NCBI GenBank assembly: GCA_013289685.1
Contig: JABCZL010000011.1
Span: forward strand, 186,001-250,000
DNA: 64,000 bases
From: Acidobacteriota bacterium
GTDB taxonomy: Bacteria > Acidobacteriota > Terriglobia > Terriglobales > Acidobacteriaceae
Reading direction: 5' to 3'
In this document: positions 27,649 to 36,255 of the stretch, one piece after another
Numbering within the stretch: position 1 is the stretch's first letter
Layout of the letters: the number at the start of each line of letters is the position of its first letter
Made by a program: the position numbers and the translations under genes
Notes under the pieces: generated by a model
What the model saw: only the letters and a program-made list of their open reading frames with translations
What the model was told of the DNA's origin: nothing
The model's database searches: none

Positions 27649-29172
27649 TCATTCTGGCGCCTGAAACGGTGACGCAGGTAATCCTTCTTTATTAAACAGA
27701 TTGCAGTTCGGGTTGGCGGCCCATGCGTAGCGAACGGAGATCGGAGTCGGAACCGCCGGGCTCGATACGACGACGGATGTTCCGTCGATCTTGGCGTCTG
27801 CCGCGGAATACTTTCCATCGGCGCCCGCGACTTCGAATCCAGTAAGTTCCGAGCCCTTCGCTTGTAGTCCACTCGCGTGATCAAACCACACGCGCAGGGC
27901 ATGTTCTTCCGGCGTGAGCTGGCGGTACAGCGGGCCGGACCACTCGAGTTTTTCCCCAAACGCAATCGCTCGCGCGGCCAGCGCCAGGCGCAGCCCGACG
28001 TCCTGCTTGTTCTTGGGATGAATGTCGTTCGGGTCACCGATGTCGATGGTGACGGCCATCCCCGTGTTCTTCAGCGCGAGCGCCTGACGCTGCGCATTGC
28101 GCACCTCCGGCCAGAGTTCGCCGGGCTCAGTGTTCCAGTTGGCGATCTGAACAAAAAGAAATGGAAAATCTCCCTCGCCCCAGGCGTTGCGCCAATCGCG
28201 AATCATGGTCTGAAAAAGGCGGGCGTAGAGGAAGGCACGATCGGGGCTGGCGTTGGCTTCTCCCTGATACCAGATGACGCCGCGAATGGCGAACCGAGTC
28301 AGCGGCGCGATCATGCCGTTGAACAGCGCCGCCGGAGCCCACGCCCCGAAATCCGGATGCCATGGCCGCCAGGGCAGCGGCTTGCCCTCCGCCTTAGCCT
28401 GCGCGAGCGCCTGCTGAAACTCGCGTTCCTCGCGTTGCTGATGCAACACCGTGGTGGATTCCGTGTCCAGCGTTTTTGCGCGGGCTGCGAAGACCGGCAT
28501 GAGCGACGCGTCGGCAGAGAGCGAATGCAGACTTGTCCATGACTCGGCCGCGGTTCCTCCCCAGGAGGACTCGACCAGTCCGATGGGAACTCCGAGTTTC
28601 TGCTGCAGATTGCGCGCAAAGAAATATGCCACCGCGGAGGAGTCCGCCGCGCTTTCCGGAGTGCACGCGGCCCAGCCCTTCGAGTCGACATTTTCCAGCG
28701 GATAGTCCGCGGGCTTGTGCTTCACCATGAAGATACGAATCTTCGGATACTGTGCGGCTGCGATTTCCGCATCTGCGTTGGCGAGCGACTTCATGGAAAA
28801 TTCCATGTTCGACTGGCCGGACGCGACCCACACGTCGCCTACAAGGATGTCGTTAAGCACGATCGTGTTCGTCGCTTTGATGGTCATCGGGAAGGGACCG
28901 CCTGCTTCACCGGGCGATAAGTAAACGCTCCAGCGGCCGTCGTCGTCGGCGTTTGCAGACTTCGTTTCGCCGCGAAAAGTCACGGCCACAGCCTCATGCG
29001 GCCCGGCCATGCCCCAGGCGTGCACCGGAAGACCGCGTTGCACGACCATGTGATCGGCGAGCAGCGCGGGCAGAGTGACGTCGGCGCGAACTGAAATCGC
29101 AAGGGAGTGAAGGAGCGCCGCGACCAAGAGTACGAATTGAGGCGATGACAACTGAAGAGGCTTTCGGATCAT
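27649..29172 (-). CDS. exported sialate O-acetylesterase family protein
   Basis: 507 residues from ATG 29172 with GGAGA upstream; a longer frame to 29316 would run through a repeat. After a signal peptide come LPALLADHMVVQRGLPVHAWG, the SGNH block I VASGQSNMEFS (catalytic Ser), GLVESSWGGT, GVIWYQGEAN and the terminal DIGDPNDIHPKNKQDVG (Asp-x-x-His). The order matches SASA/CE6-like acetylesterases, which remove O-acetyl groups from sialic acids or xylan. The gene lies next to a GH27 galactosidase and an HSL-type esterase. Confidence 0.93.
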   Translation of the reverse strand: MIRKPLQLSSPQFVLLVAALLHSLAISVRADVTLPALLADHMVVQRGLPVHAWGMAGPHEAVAVTFRGETKSANADDDGRWSVYLSPGEAGGPFPMTIKATNTIVLNDILVGDVWVASGQSNMEFSMKSLANADAEIAAAQYPKIRIFMVKHKPADYPLENVDSKGWAACTPESAADSSAVAYFFARNLQQKLGVPIGLVESSWGGTAAESWTSLHSLSADASLMPVFAARAKTLDTESTTVLHQQREEREFQQALAQAKAEGKPLPWRPWHPDFGAWAPAALFNGMIAPLTRFAIRGVIWYQGEANASPDRAFLYARLFQTMIRDWRNAWGEGDFPFLFVQIANWNTEPGELWPEVRNAQRQALALKNTGMAVTIDIGDPNDIHPKNKQDVGLRLALAARAIAFGEKLEWSGPLYRQLTPEEHALRVWFDHASGLQAKGSELTGFEVAGADGKYSAADAKIDGTSVVVSSPAVPTPISVRYAWAANPNCNLFNKEGLPASPFQAPE

Positions 29173-29232
29173 GAGTTCTCCATCTGTTTCTTGTCCAATC
29201 GAAATCATTCGGTGCGCCGTTTGTGCGGAAAG

Positions 29233-29388
29233 GTTCGTATCAGGGTATGCCTTCAGGCATGCCATACCGCCGCGCAAGCCCACAACAGGCTCTCGCCGCG
29301 TTGCCTGTAACGGCAAACCCCAGTGGCTAAAGCCGTTAGAAGTGTCAGGCCTCTGGCGGCATCGCTAAAGCGAAGCCCTGATACGAAC
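29233..29388. repeat. 156-bp composite repeat with 13-bp perfect terminal inverted repeats
   Basis: GTTCGTATCAGGG (29233-29245) and CCCTGATACGAAC (29376-29388) match exactly. Inside are three smaller stems: ATGCC-TTCA-GGCAT, ACAGGC with GCCTGT, and TAACGGC (29308) with GCCGTTA (29332). No gene and no clear target-site duplication. Confidence 0.85.
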
Positions 29389-29436
29389 AGTTCTCTTCAA
29401 ACTGCACCGTCGCCAATCTCGCGGAACCGCCAGATT

Positions 29437-30489
29437 CTACCTCCCTACCTTTTCGTCGAAGAATTTGGCCATCAACTCCAGCGCCTCTTTCGTCTCCGGC
29501 AACTGAAAGTGATACCAGAAAGCGTGGGGCAGCGCTTCATACACGACCAGTTGCGCATCGTCCCCCGCACGCAGCAGGGCGCGATGCAACGTGGCCGTGT
29601 CGCTCAGCAGGATATCTCGCGTGCTGGTGACCAGGAGGCTGGGCGGCATGCCGCGCAGGTCGGCGAACAGCGGCGACAGCACTGGATCTTTGCGATCGGT
29701 CTTGCCCGCGTATTCATTGTCGGGCAAGTGATTCGGATCGATCGGTTCCATCCGTCCAGGAAGGCCATTCAGAGTAAATAGCTGCCGGGAGTCGCCGACG
29801 CGGCTGAAGTCGCCCAGGCCGGAGAAAATTCCGAGCGCGGCGGGCAGCGGAAGTCCGAGTTGTTTGAGGCGGACGGCCACTTCGCAGGTAAGAATCGCTC
29901 CCGCCGACGTGCCGAAAATTCCAATACTGCGCGGGGGATACGTTTTCAGCAGCTCCTTGTAGACCGCGACCACATCGTCGACAGCGGCCGGGAACGGGTT
30001 TTCCGGCGCGAGGCGATAGTAGACGGAAACGACTTTGATCTTCGCCAGGTTCGCGATGGGGATGCCCTCGATCAGCGAACCTGAATCGGAATTGAATCCG
30101 CCACCGTGAAGATTGATGAGCACGCGCTTGCTTCCCGCATCCGCAAGAGGCGTGATGATGTCGGTGCGCACGCCCGCCAGATTCGTCTCTTCGACGTTCA
30201 CGGGATAGAGCCGGCGCGCCTCGGCGGAGTCCATCTTGCGCCAGGCATCGGTGTGAGTGCGCCGTTCGGCCAGCGTTTCGGGCGGACCCACTTTCTGCTG
30301 GTCCAGCGAATCGAGCCACTTCCGTGCTTCGGGGCTGACGCTCGCGGGCATCGGCACAACGCGCGTGATGTGCGCGGTGCCATCGGGATCGAAAGCGGCC
30401 GAATCCTGGGGGGCGGCTAGAGTCGACTGGGCGGCGAGGGTGGGAGTCATCGCGATCGCGGCGACGAGGTGTAGCACTGCGACTTTCAT
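29437..30489 (-). CDS. exported alpha/beta hydrolase, HSL-type esterase
   Basis: 350 residues with a signal peptide (about 1-20). The oxyanion HGGG is in VLINLHGGGFNSDSG, the nucleophile in GIFGTSAGAI (Ser), the Asp in TSTRDILLSD and the His in ALPHAFWYHF. This is the hormone-sensitive-lipase (family IV) pattern, active on short-chain esters. It is next to, and on the same strand as, the acetylesterase, separated by the repeat at 29233-29388. Confidence 0.93.
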   Translation of the reverse strand: MKVAVLHLVAAIAMTPTLAAQSTLAAPQDSAAFDPDGTAHITRVVPMPASVSPEARKWLDSLDQQKVGPPETLAERRTHTDAWRKMDSAEARRLYPVNVEETNLAGVRTDIITPLADAGSKRVLINLHGGGFNSDSGSLIEGIPIANLAKIKVVSVYYRLAPENPFPAAVDDVVAVYKELLKTYPPRSIGIFGTSAGAILTCEVAVRLKQLGLPLPAALGIFSGLGDFSRVGDSRQLFTLNGLPGRMEPIDPNHLPDNEYAGKTDRKDPVLSPLFADLRGMPPSLLVTSTRDILLSDTATLHRALLRAGDDAQLVVYEALPHAFWYHFQLPETKEALELMAKFFDEKVGR

Positions 30490-30524
30490 CGTGACATTTG
30501 TATCAGAGGGGCAAGAACAATGCT

Positions 30525-30594
30525 AACCACAGAGGGCACTACTGAGGACACGGAGGCTTTCGGATGCTCTGTGTCCTGCGTGTCCTCTGTGGTT
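30525..30594. repeat. family B inverted repeat
   Basis: AACCACAGAGGGCAC at the left and GTGTCCTCTGTGGTT at the right, imperfect inner pairing. It lies between the acyl-CoA dehydrogenase stop and the esterase start. Confidence 0.85.
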
Positions 30595-30613
30595 CAGTTC
30601 TTAGCTTCGGTTC

Positions 30614-32413
30614 TTACGCCAGCGTGTACTTTCCGCGCTCGATCAGCTTCTGCGCGATTTGCTGGCGCAGTTCGATCGTATTGAACGGTTCGTATTTCGC
30701 CAGCCGGCGCAGGATGGCGAGCTGTGTGCGCAGCATGTCGCCGTCCGCCACCGCGGCAATCACCTTCCGCGCCGCCGACTCGACTTTCTCCATCGCCTGC
30801 GAGAGATACACGCGTGTCATGGCAATCGGCAAAGCCGCGCCTGCCTCGCCCTTGGCGTCCACGATTTTCTGCGCGCGCAGCACGGCCGATTCCATCGCAT
30901 AGGTCTCGATGGTCATGTCCGCGATTGCCCCCATGATTTCCTGCTGGTCCTGAATCGCCTGCATGTATTTTTGTGTGGCCGCGCCCGAAGCGAACAGGCC
31001 GAGCTTCTTGGCTTGCGCCACCAGCTTCCGTTCCTCGGGCAGTGCGCCATCGAGTTCTTCGGCCATCGATGGACCGGAAAGAACTTCGTCCATCAGTTTC
31101 TTGATGGCCGGCATCAGCGGCAATTGCCCGGTCATCGCGCGCTTCAGCAGGAAGCCCGTAATGATCAGCCGGTTGATTTCGTTGGTGCCTTCGAAAATAC
31201 GATTGATGCGGGCATCGCGGTAAGCGCGCTCGGCGGGATACTCTTCCACGAATCCGTAGCCCGCGTAAATCTGCACCGTCTCGTCGACGACGTAGTCGAT
31301 CATCTCCGAGCCCCAGACTTTAATGATCGAGCACTCGACGGCGTACTCTTCAATCGCCTTCAGCGTCTGCTTGGCGGCATCGGCGGCCGATTTGTCGACT
31401 TCGCCGAGAGCCACGTCCATCATGCCGACGGTGCGATAGACCAGCGATTCGCCCACATAGAGCAGCGTGGCCATGTTGGCAATCTTTTCCCGCACCAGTC
31501 CGAAGTCGGCAATCACTTTGTTGAAAGCCTTGCGCTGCTTGGCATAGCCGATGGCGTTCTCCAGCGACACCCGGCCTCCGCCCACGCACATCGCGCCCAG
31601 CTTGAATCGTCCGACATTCAAAATGTTGAAGGCGATGATGTGGCCCTTGCCAATTTCGCCCAGCAGATTTTCGACCGGAACTTTGCAGTCGCTCAGAATG
31701 ATGGGGCAGGTGGAGGACCCGCGAATTCCCATCTTGTGCTCTTCGGCGCCGACCGAGAATCCGGGGAAAGTTCTCTCGACCAGGAACGCGCTGAACTTGT
31801 CGCCGTTGACTTTGGCGAAGACGGTGAACAGGTCGGCGAACCCGGCGTTGGTGATCCACATCTTTTCGCCGTTGAGCACGTAGTGCTTGCCGTCCGGGGA
31901 AAGCTCGGCGCGAGCCCGGCAGTTGAGCGCGTCGGAGCCCGACGACGCTTCCGACAAGGCATACGCGCCCACGATTTCGCCGCCGGCCAGGCGCGGCAGG
32001 TATTTATTCTTCTGCTCCTCGGTGCCGAAATACACGATGGGCAGCAGGCCGATGCCGCTGTGCGCCCCCCAGGTGGTGGCGAAGCCGGCATACTTTGCGA
32101 TGTGATCGGCGATGACGGCGGCGGTAACCTTGTCCATTTCGAGGCCGCCGTAGGCTTCGGGGATCTCGACCGCGCTGAGCCCGAGTTCTCCGGCTTTCTT
32201 CAGCAGGGAGCGGGAAACCGAAAAATCCTTGTGCTCGATCTTCTCTACGTTCGGAAGAATCTCGTTGACGGCAAACTCCTCAGCCGTTTGCCCGATAAGC
32301 TGGTGCTGCTCGCTGAAGTCTTCCGGCGTGAAAATGTCTTCGGGCCGCCGCGATTCCAGCAAAAAACTTCCGCCGGAAATGCGGGTCTTCGGAACTGCCG
32401 TGGTCGTCGCCAT
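30614..32413 (-). CDS. acyl-CoA dehydrogenase
   Basis: 599 residues, longer than the usual 380 because of a C-terminal helical extension (about 435-599). The core has LSAVEIPEAYGGLEMD, YALSEASSGSDALN, KMWITNAGFADLFTVFAKV, and the flavin/substrate region QIYAGYGFVEEYPAERAYRDARINRIFEGTNEINR (quoted in part) near 385-420. It oxidises acyl-CoA to enoyl-CoA with FAD, electrons going to ETF. It belongs with the thiolase and the hydratase/dehydrogenase further on the same strand. The extended form resembles the VLCAD/ACAD9-like group. Confidence 0.95.
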   Translation of the reverse strand: MATTTAVPKTRISGGSFLLESRRPEDIFTPEDFSEQHQLIGQTAEEFAVNEILPNVEKIEHKDFSVSRSLLKKAGELGLSAVEIPEAYGGLEMDKVTAAVIADHIAKYAGFATTWGAHSGIGLLPIVYFGTEEQKNKYLPRLAGGEIVGAYALSEASSGSDALNCRARAELSPDGKHYVLNGEKMWITNAGFADLFTVFAKVNGDKFSAFLVERTFPGFSVGAEEHKMGIRGSSTCPIILSDCKVPVENLLGEIGKGHIIAFNILNVGRFKLGAMCVGGGRVSLENAIGYAKQRKAFNKVIADFGLVREKIANMATLLYVGESLVYRTVGMMDVALGEVDKSAADAAKQTLKAIEEYAVECSIIKVWGSEMIDYVVDETVQIYAGYGFVEEYPAERAYRDARINRIFEGTNEINRLIITGFLLKRAMTGQLPLMPAIKKLMDEVLSGPSMAEELDGALPEERKLVAQAKKLGLFASGAATQKYMQAIQDQQEIMGAIADMTIETYAMESAVLRAQKIVDAKGEAGAALPIAMTRVYLSQAMEKVESAARKVIAAVADGDMLRTQLAILRRLAKYEPFNTIELRQQIAQKLIERGKYTLA

Positions 32414-32607
32414 TATCGATCCCCCGATAAAGAAACCCGCCGGGTCGGTGGAGCGAGCGGCGGGAGGAACACTGTAATTCTAATGCCGAAAGAAAGGGAA
32501 TGATAGGCCGGAAACTCGGGCGTTAGGGGGTGTTTCGTGCCCGAATCTTGGGTCTCGAGTTGCGAAAGAGAAACGCCGCCAGGAAACACTCACCGCGCGA
32601 CAGGTTC

Positions 32608-33429
32608 TTAGCGGTCCAATCCCATCTCCAAGGAACCAAACATCAGCCCAGCCGAATAACTGCTGAACCCGAAGGCGGGAAACGGGAAAGCGCTCAGCGA
32701 CCGCTGCTGGCACCTGCGGTATCGGTTTTGCAGCGTGCGGTAGAGGCTGCCTTCGCTTTGCGCTGCCGTGGTCAAGCCGGAGCAGTCCTGCCCCGCGGTG
32801 GCGGAGCATGCGTTTTGCGCCGCTTCCGCGGCTTGCATGCGTTGTGCCTGCTGTTCCATCATCCTGCGCGGCCCGGAGCAGTCATCGAAAAAAGAAGTCG
32901 GCAGTAAGCAAGCGCTGCCCCGCCCAATCTCGCGTACCGAACAGAAATTGTGTGTTCTGTGGATTGGAACAACGCCACAACTATGTCCTGGAAGACAGAC
33001 CGGGCACGGGCCACGGAAACAGATCGTCCGCCGCCGGTCGGCGACGACCCGGGTCTTTGGCTCTGGCTTCCTGAACGGATGCCGCAAGAAGGAGAAGAAG
33101 CTGCGCTTTTCGGGCGGTCCGGTTTTTGCGTTCACGCCGCGATTTGTTCCGAGGATGGAGTGCGAGCCTTGAGACGGAGATCCATGCACTCCGGAATGCG
33201 AAGACGTCGAGACTGAGCTGTGTCCGGCTGAGCTGTGTGAACCCGATCCGCCGGAACTGTGGCCGCCCCCGGAAGAAGCGGATCCGCCCGAAGAACCGCC
33301 GTGCGAGCCACCACCGCCGCCGCCACCACCGGAACTGCCTCCGCCCCCGCCTCCGCCGGAGGAATGCTGCGCCAGCATTACCGAGGAGAACAGCAGAATC
33401 GCTGCAAGAGATAGGCCGGAGAGCCGCAT
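32608..33429 (-). CDS. exported Gly/Ser/His-rich protein with a cysteine-rich C-terminal half
   Basis: 273 residues. A signal peptide (about 1-20) is followed by Gly runs and Ser/His-Gly repeats (about 21-90), then a conserved-looking domain with many Cys: CFRGPCPVCLPGHSC, FCSVREIG, SACLLP and DDCSG. GGAGG precedes ATG 33429. Similar Gly-Ser-His leaders occur in exported acidobacterial proteins, but no function is known. The Cys pairs suggest disulphides in the periplasm. The glycine run may vary in length between strains. Confidence 0.78.
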   Translation of the reverse strand: MRLSGLSLAAILLFSSVMLAQHSSGGGGGGGSSGGGGGGGGSHGGSSGGSASSGGGHSSGGSGSHSSAGHSSVSTSSHSGVHGSPSQGSHSILGTNRGVNAKTGPPEKRSFFSFLRHPFRKPEPKTRVVADRRRTICFRGPCPVCLPGHSCGVVPIHRTHNFCSVREIGRGSACLLPTSFFDDCSGPRRMMEQQAQRMQAAEAAQNACSATAGQDCSGLTTAAQSEGSLYRTLQNRYRRCQQRSLSAFPFPAFGFSSYSAGLMFGSLEMGLDR

Positions 33430-33571
33430 ACAGCACCTCCACCAACCGCACGGGACTTGGGGAAGCCCGAGTTCTTCGGGCGTTTCGCGCCCAGCAAAAG
33501 CATACTCGCAAGCGTGTCAAAGAGCGTAGCAATCGGGTAAAGATTGGGTAAAGAAGTGTTACGGTTCCTCG

Positions 33572-34042
33572 TCAGCGGTCTGCGGAGCCCGACCGAATCT
33601 CTGTGGTCCTCAACTGATAGCGCGCCGCTGGCTGACAGGTTGAATAGCTGACCGGGTGCGTGGAGTCGGAATTCTTGGAGTCGCGCGCGACGAGGTAGCT
33701 GCGAATCGCGTAGCAGGCGAAGTCCGCGTCCTGTTGTGGCCTGCCCTGATTGTATAGCCTGCGCAGATTCGTGGGTGGTTCGGTGTCGTGGTTGGAAATG
33801 TCGTCGTAGACTTTCCATTGGTCAACCCGGAAACGCGAAAGAGGATTGTGCCCGGAGTAGAGGTCCGCAGGCTCAGGCGGGATGATCCTCCAAGGCTCGG
33901 CGGGAGTGGGGGCAGTGTCGACTTTGAAAAAAAACCAACTACCACGAGCCATGACGCCTTGCTTGAACGGTCCCTGATCTTGGGCGAAGACAGGTAAGGA
34001 GCAAAGCACCAGCGCGGCAGCGAGAAGGCGGGTGAGAGTCAT
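33572..34042 (-). CDS. hypothetical exported protein
   Basis: 156 residues. A signal peptide (about 1-20, SLPVFAQ) is preceded by AGGAGG in good position. The mature part has no recognised family; it contains VARGSWFFFKVD-like and FACYAIRSYLVARDS stretches, and two Cys (about 110 and 136) that may pair. A TATAAT box lies 21 bp before the ATG. Confidence 0.72.
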   Translation of the reverse strand: MTLTRLLAAALVLCSLPVFAQDQGPFKQGVMARGSWFFFKVDTAPTPAEPWRIIPPEPADLYSGHNPLSRFRVDQWKVYDDISNHDTEPPTNLRRLYNQGRPQQDADFACYAIRSYLVARDSKNSDSTHPVSYSTCQPAARYQLRTTEIRSGSADR

Positions 34043-34062
34043 AAGAACCCTCCTGAAGCGGA

Positions 34063-34068
34063 ATTATA
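34063..34068 (-). promoter_or_regulatory. likely -10 box
   Basis: TATAAT on the minus strand, 21 bp upstream of ATG 34042 and just upstream of its AGGAGG; the leader would be very short. Confidence 0.4.
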
Positions 34069-34097
34069 GCGCTGACCTCGAGTGCGTCGCAGGATTT

Positions 34098-34128
34098 CCT
34101 TCGTGAACCTTCGTGTCCTTGGTGGTTA
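34098..34128. repeat. family B-like single arm that supplies the thiolase stop
   Basis: CCTTCGTGAACCTTCGTGTC onward; the same arm as at 24681. The TAA of the thiolase gene (34126-34128, minus strand) falls in this repeat. Confidence 0.6.
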
Positions 34129-35301
34129 TAGCCTTTCGAAAATTCCGGCGGCGCCCATGCCTCCGCCGACGCACATCGTCACCATGCCGTAGCGGGCGTT
34201 GCGGCGTTTCAGTTCACGGATCACGCTCGCGGTCAGCTTCGCGCCTGTGCAACCCAGCGGATGTCCCAGGGCAATCGCGCCGCCGTTGGGATTCACTTTC
34301 GCCGGATCCAATCCCGCTTCCTTGATCACCGCCAGCGATTGCGCCGCGAAAGCTTCGTTCAGCTCGATCACGTCGATGTCGGAAAGGTTCAGCCCAGCCA
34401 TCTTCAGCGCTTTCGGAATCGCGAACACCGGGCCGAGTCCCATTTCTTCCGGCTTGTATCCGGCGGTGGCGAATGAGACGTAGCGAGCCAGCGGCTGGAT
34501 ACCCAGCGCCTTCGCGCGCTCCGCCGACATGACGACGGCTGCGGCAGCGCCGTCCGACATTTGCGATGAGTTCCCGGCGGTCACCGTGCCCTTCACGTGG
34601 AACGCGGGCTTGAGCGCGAGCAGGGCTTCGAGGGACGTGTCGGCGCGCGGGCCCTCATCGACTTTGAACACGATCTCCTGACGCTTCGGTTTTGAGCCAT
34701 TCGGCGTGCTGAAAGTTACGGGCACGGGCACGATTTCGTCGGCGAACTTTCCCGCTTGAATCGCGGCCAGCGCTTTCTGATGGCTGCGCAGCGAGAACTC
34801 GTCCGCGGCTTCGCGCGTGATGCCGTCGCGCACGGCCACTCGTTCAGCAGTGAGTCCCATGGAAAGATACGCATCCGGATAATGATCGACAAGCCACGGG
34901 TTGGGCGAAATTTTGTGGCCGCCCATGGGGATCATCGTCATCGACTCGGTGCCTCCGGCGACGATCACTTCCGCGCCGCCGCTCATGATGCGCTCGGCGG
35001 CCATGGCAATCGCCTGCAGTCCCGAGGAACAGAAACGGTTGATGGTGAGCGCCGAGACCTCTACGGGCAAGCCCGCGCGCAGCGAGGCGATGCGGGCAAC
35101 GTTCATCCCCTGCTCGGCTTCGGGCATGGCGCAGCCCAGGATGACGTCTTCGATCTCTTTGGCATCGAGTTGCGGCACACGGTCGAGCGCGCCCTTGATG
35201 GCGATGGCCGCAAGTTCATCGGGACGAGTGGCGCGGAGCGTGCCTTTGTAGGCGCGCCCTACGGGCGTACGCACAGAAGAAGCAATGATGACTTCACGCA
35301 T
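34126..35301 (-). CDS. acetyl-CoA C-acyltransferase (thiolase)
   Basis: 391 residues, the standard length. The nucleophilic Cys is in [16 protein letters not shown], the His in [17 protein letters not shown], and the second Cys in [21 protein letters not shown] precedes ATG 35301. It cleaves 3-ketoacyl-CoA to acetyl-CoA and a shortened acyl-CoA, working with the dehydrogenase at 30614 and the fused enzyme at 36256. Confidence 0.96.
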   Translation of the reverse strand: MREVIIASSVRTPVGRAYKGTLRATRPDELAAIAIKGALDRVPQLDAKEIEDVILGCAMPEAEQGMNVARIASLRAGLPVEVSALTINRFCSSGLQAIAMAAERIMSGGAEVIVAGGTESMTMIPMGGHKISPNPWLVDHYPDAYLSMGLTAERVAVRDGITREAADEFSLRSHQKALAAIQAGKFADEIVPVPVTFSTPNGSKPKRQEIVFKVDEGPRADTSLEALLALKPAFHVKGTVTAGNSSQMSDGAAAAVVMSAERAKALGIQPLARYVSFATAGYKPEEMGLGPVFAIPKALKMAGLNLSDIDVIELNEAFAAQSLAVIKEAGLDPAKVNPNGGAIALGHPLGCTGAKLTASVIRELKRRNARYGMVTMCVGGGMGAAGIFERL

Positions 35302-35382
35302 GGGATCTCTCCGTTATCGAATACCGTTGATTAGATGCTCGCGATTCTGCGCCGGTGCAAGCGCCGTTCGCATGAGCGACCA

Positions 35383-35970
35383 TCACTTGGGCGGCGCGAA
35401 GAAGTAATAATCGGCCGTATAACCGCTTTTGGTTTCCGCGTCTTTGTGCGACTCGTCGCAGACGTCGTCGTTCCCCGGTTTCCCGCCGTGCGTGTGGACG
35501 CGTTGAATCGTCGTGATGTTGGTGAGTTGGCCTTTGCCCGCGTGGCTTACCACGTTCACCAGCAGCCACGGGATAGAGTCCGCATCGAGCGAGTCCACAC
35601 GGGCGGCGGCTTTGCCGGAGACTTCGCTGCCGTCTTTCAGTTTCCACGTGGGCAGCTTTGTGGTGGGATCGGCGAAGTGCTGGCCAATCACTTTATCTTT
35701 GCGATCGCGCAATTCGGCCTCGGGGCCTTTCAGCGTCCAGGCGAACTTGCCGTCCGCGCCGGCCTGACAGGTGTAGATCTGCGATCCCTTGGCCATCACG
35801 AAGAACTGCACCGCTTCGCCAGCGGGGACGGCGATGGCGTCGGGAACGTCGGGCGCGAATTCCTGCGCGGGCGGTTCTTTTTGCTGGTTTGATTGGGAGT
35901 GAGCGAGCGGGGCTGAAGAAATGCCGACGGTCAGAGCGAGGACCGCAGCAGCTAGAAGAGGTCTGCGCAT
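35383..35970 (-). CDS. DUF3455 exported protein
   Basis: 195 residues with a signal peptide (about 1-25). The DUF3455 pattern is clear: IAVPAGEAVQFFVMAKGSQIYTCQ, FAWTLKGPEAELRD, IGQHFAD, GPTWKLKDGS-like, DADSIPWLLVNV and VHTHGGKPG. The family is of unknown function and common in soil bacteria and fungi. It sits between two beta-oxidation genes without evident link. Confidence 0.93.
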   Translation of the reverse strand: MRRPLLAAAVLALTVGISSAPLAHSQSNQQKEPPAQEFAPDVPDAIAVPAGEAVQFFVMAKGSQIYTCQAGADGKFAWTLKGPEAELRDRKDKVIGQHFADPTTKLPTWKLKDGSEVSGKAAARVDSLDADSIPWLLVNVVSHAGKGQLTNITTIQRVHTHGGKPGNDDVCDESHKDAETKSGYTADYYFFAPPK

Positions 35971-36255
35971 GAGGCGATTGTAGCGCAGGCACGCGAATCG
36001 CGCGTCTGCGAGCGGTTCGGAATGACAGGCGATTAAGACCGGCAGTCGGCACGACTTAAAAGCGGCGAAACGAAATCGGGTCGAGGAACCCCGACCACAG
36101 GGGCTGAAGCCCGCGCCGATTTCACGCTGCTCACGCGGCCATTATAGGGCCGCTCTTTCACGGTGATGTATGCATTGTCGGACGCTGCGTGAGCAAGCCT
36201 GCGCCGGGGCGCAGAGACGCTCACGCGATGAAAATTCTGGCTGACTTGTCTCTAC
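35971..36255. other. gap with remnants of dispersed repeats
   Basis: No gene. Contains GGGCTGAAGCCCGCGC-type stem near 36101, the family D hairpin and little else recognisable. Confidence 0.5.
36135..36153. repeat. family D hairpin repeat
   Basis: GCGGCC-ATTATA-GGGCCGC followed by TCTTTCACGGTGATG, parallel to the copy at 16749. Confidence 0.75.

Noticed and set aside
30659..32503. 614-codon plus-strand frame opposite the acyl-CoA dehydrogenase
   Set aside because: The opposite strand has all family motifs; this frame has none.
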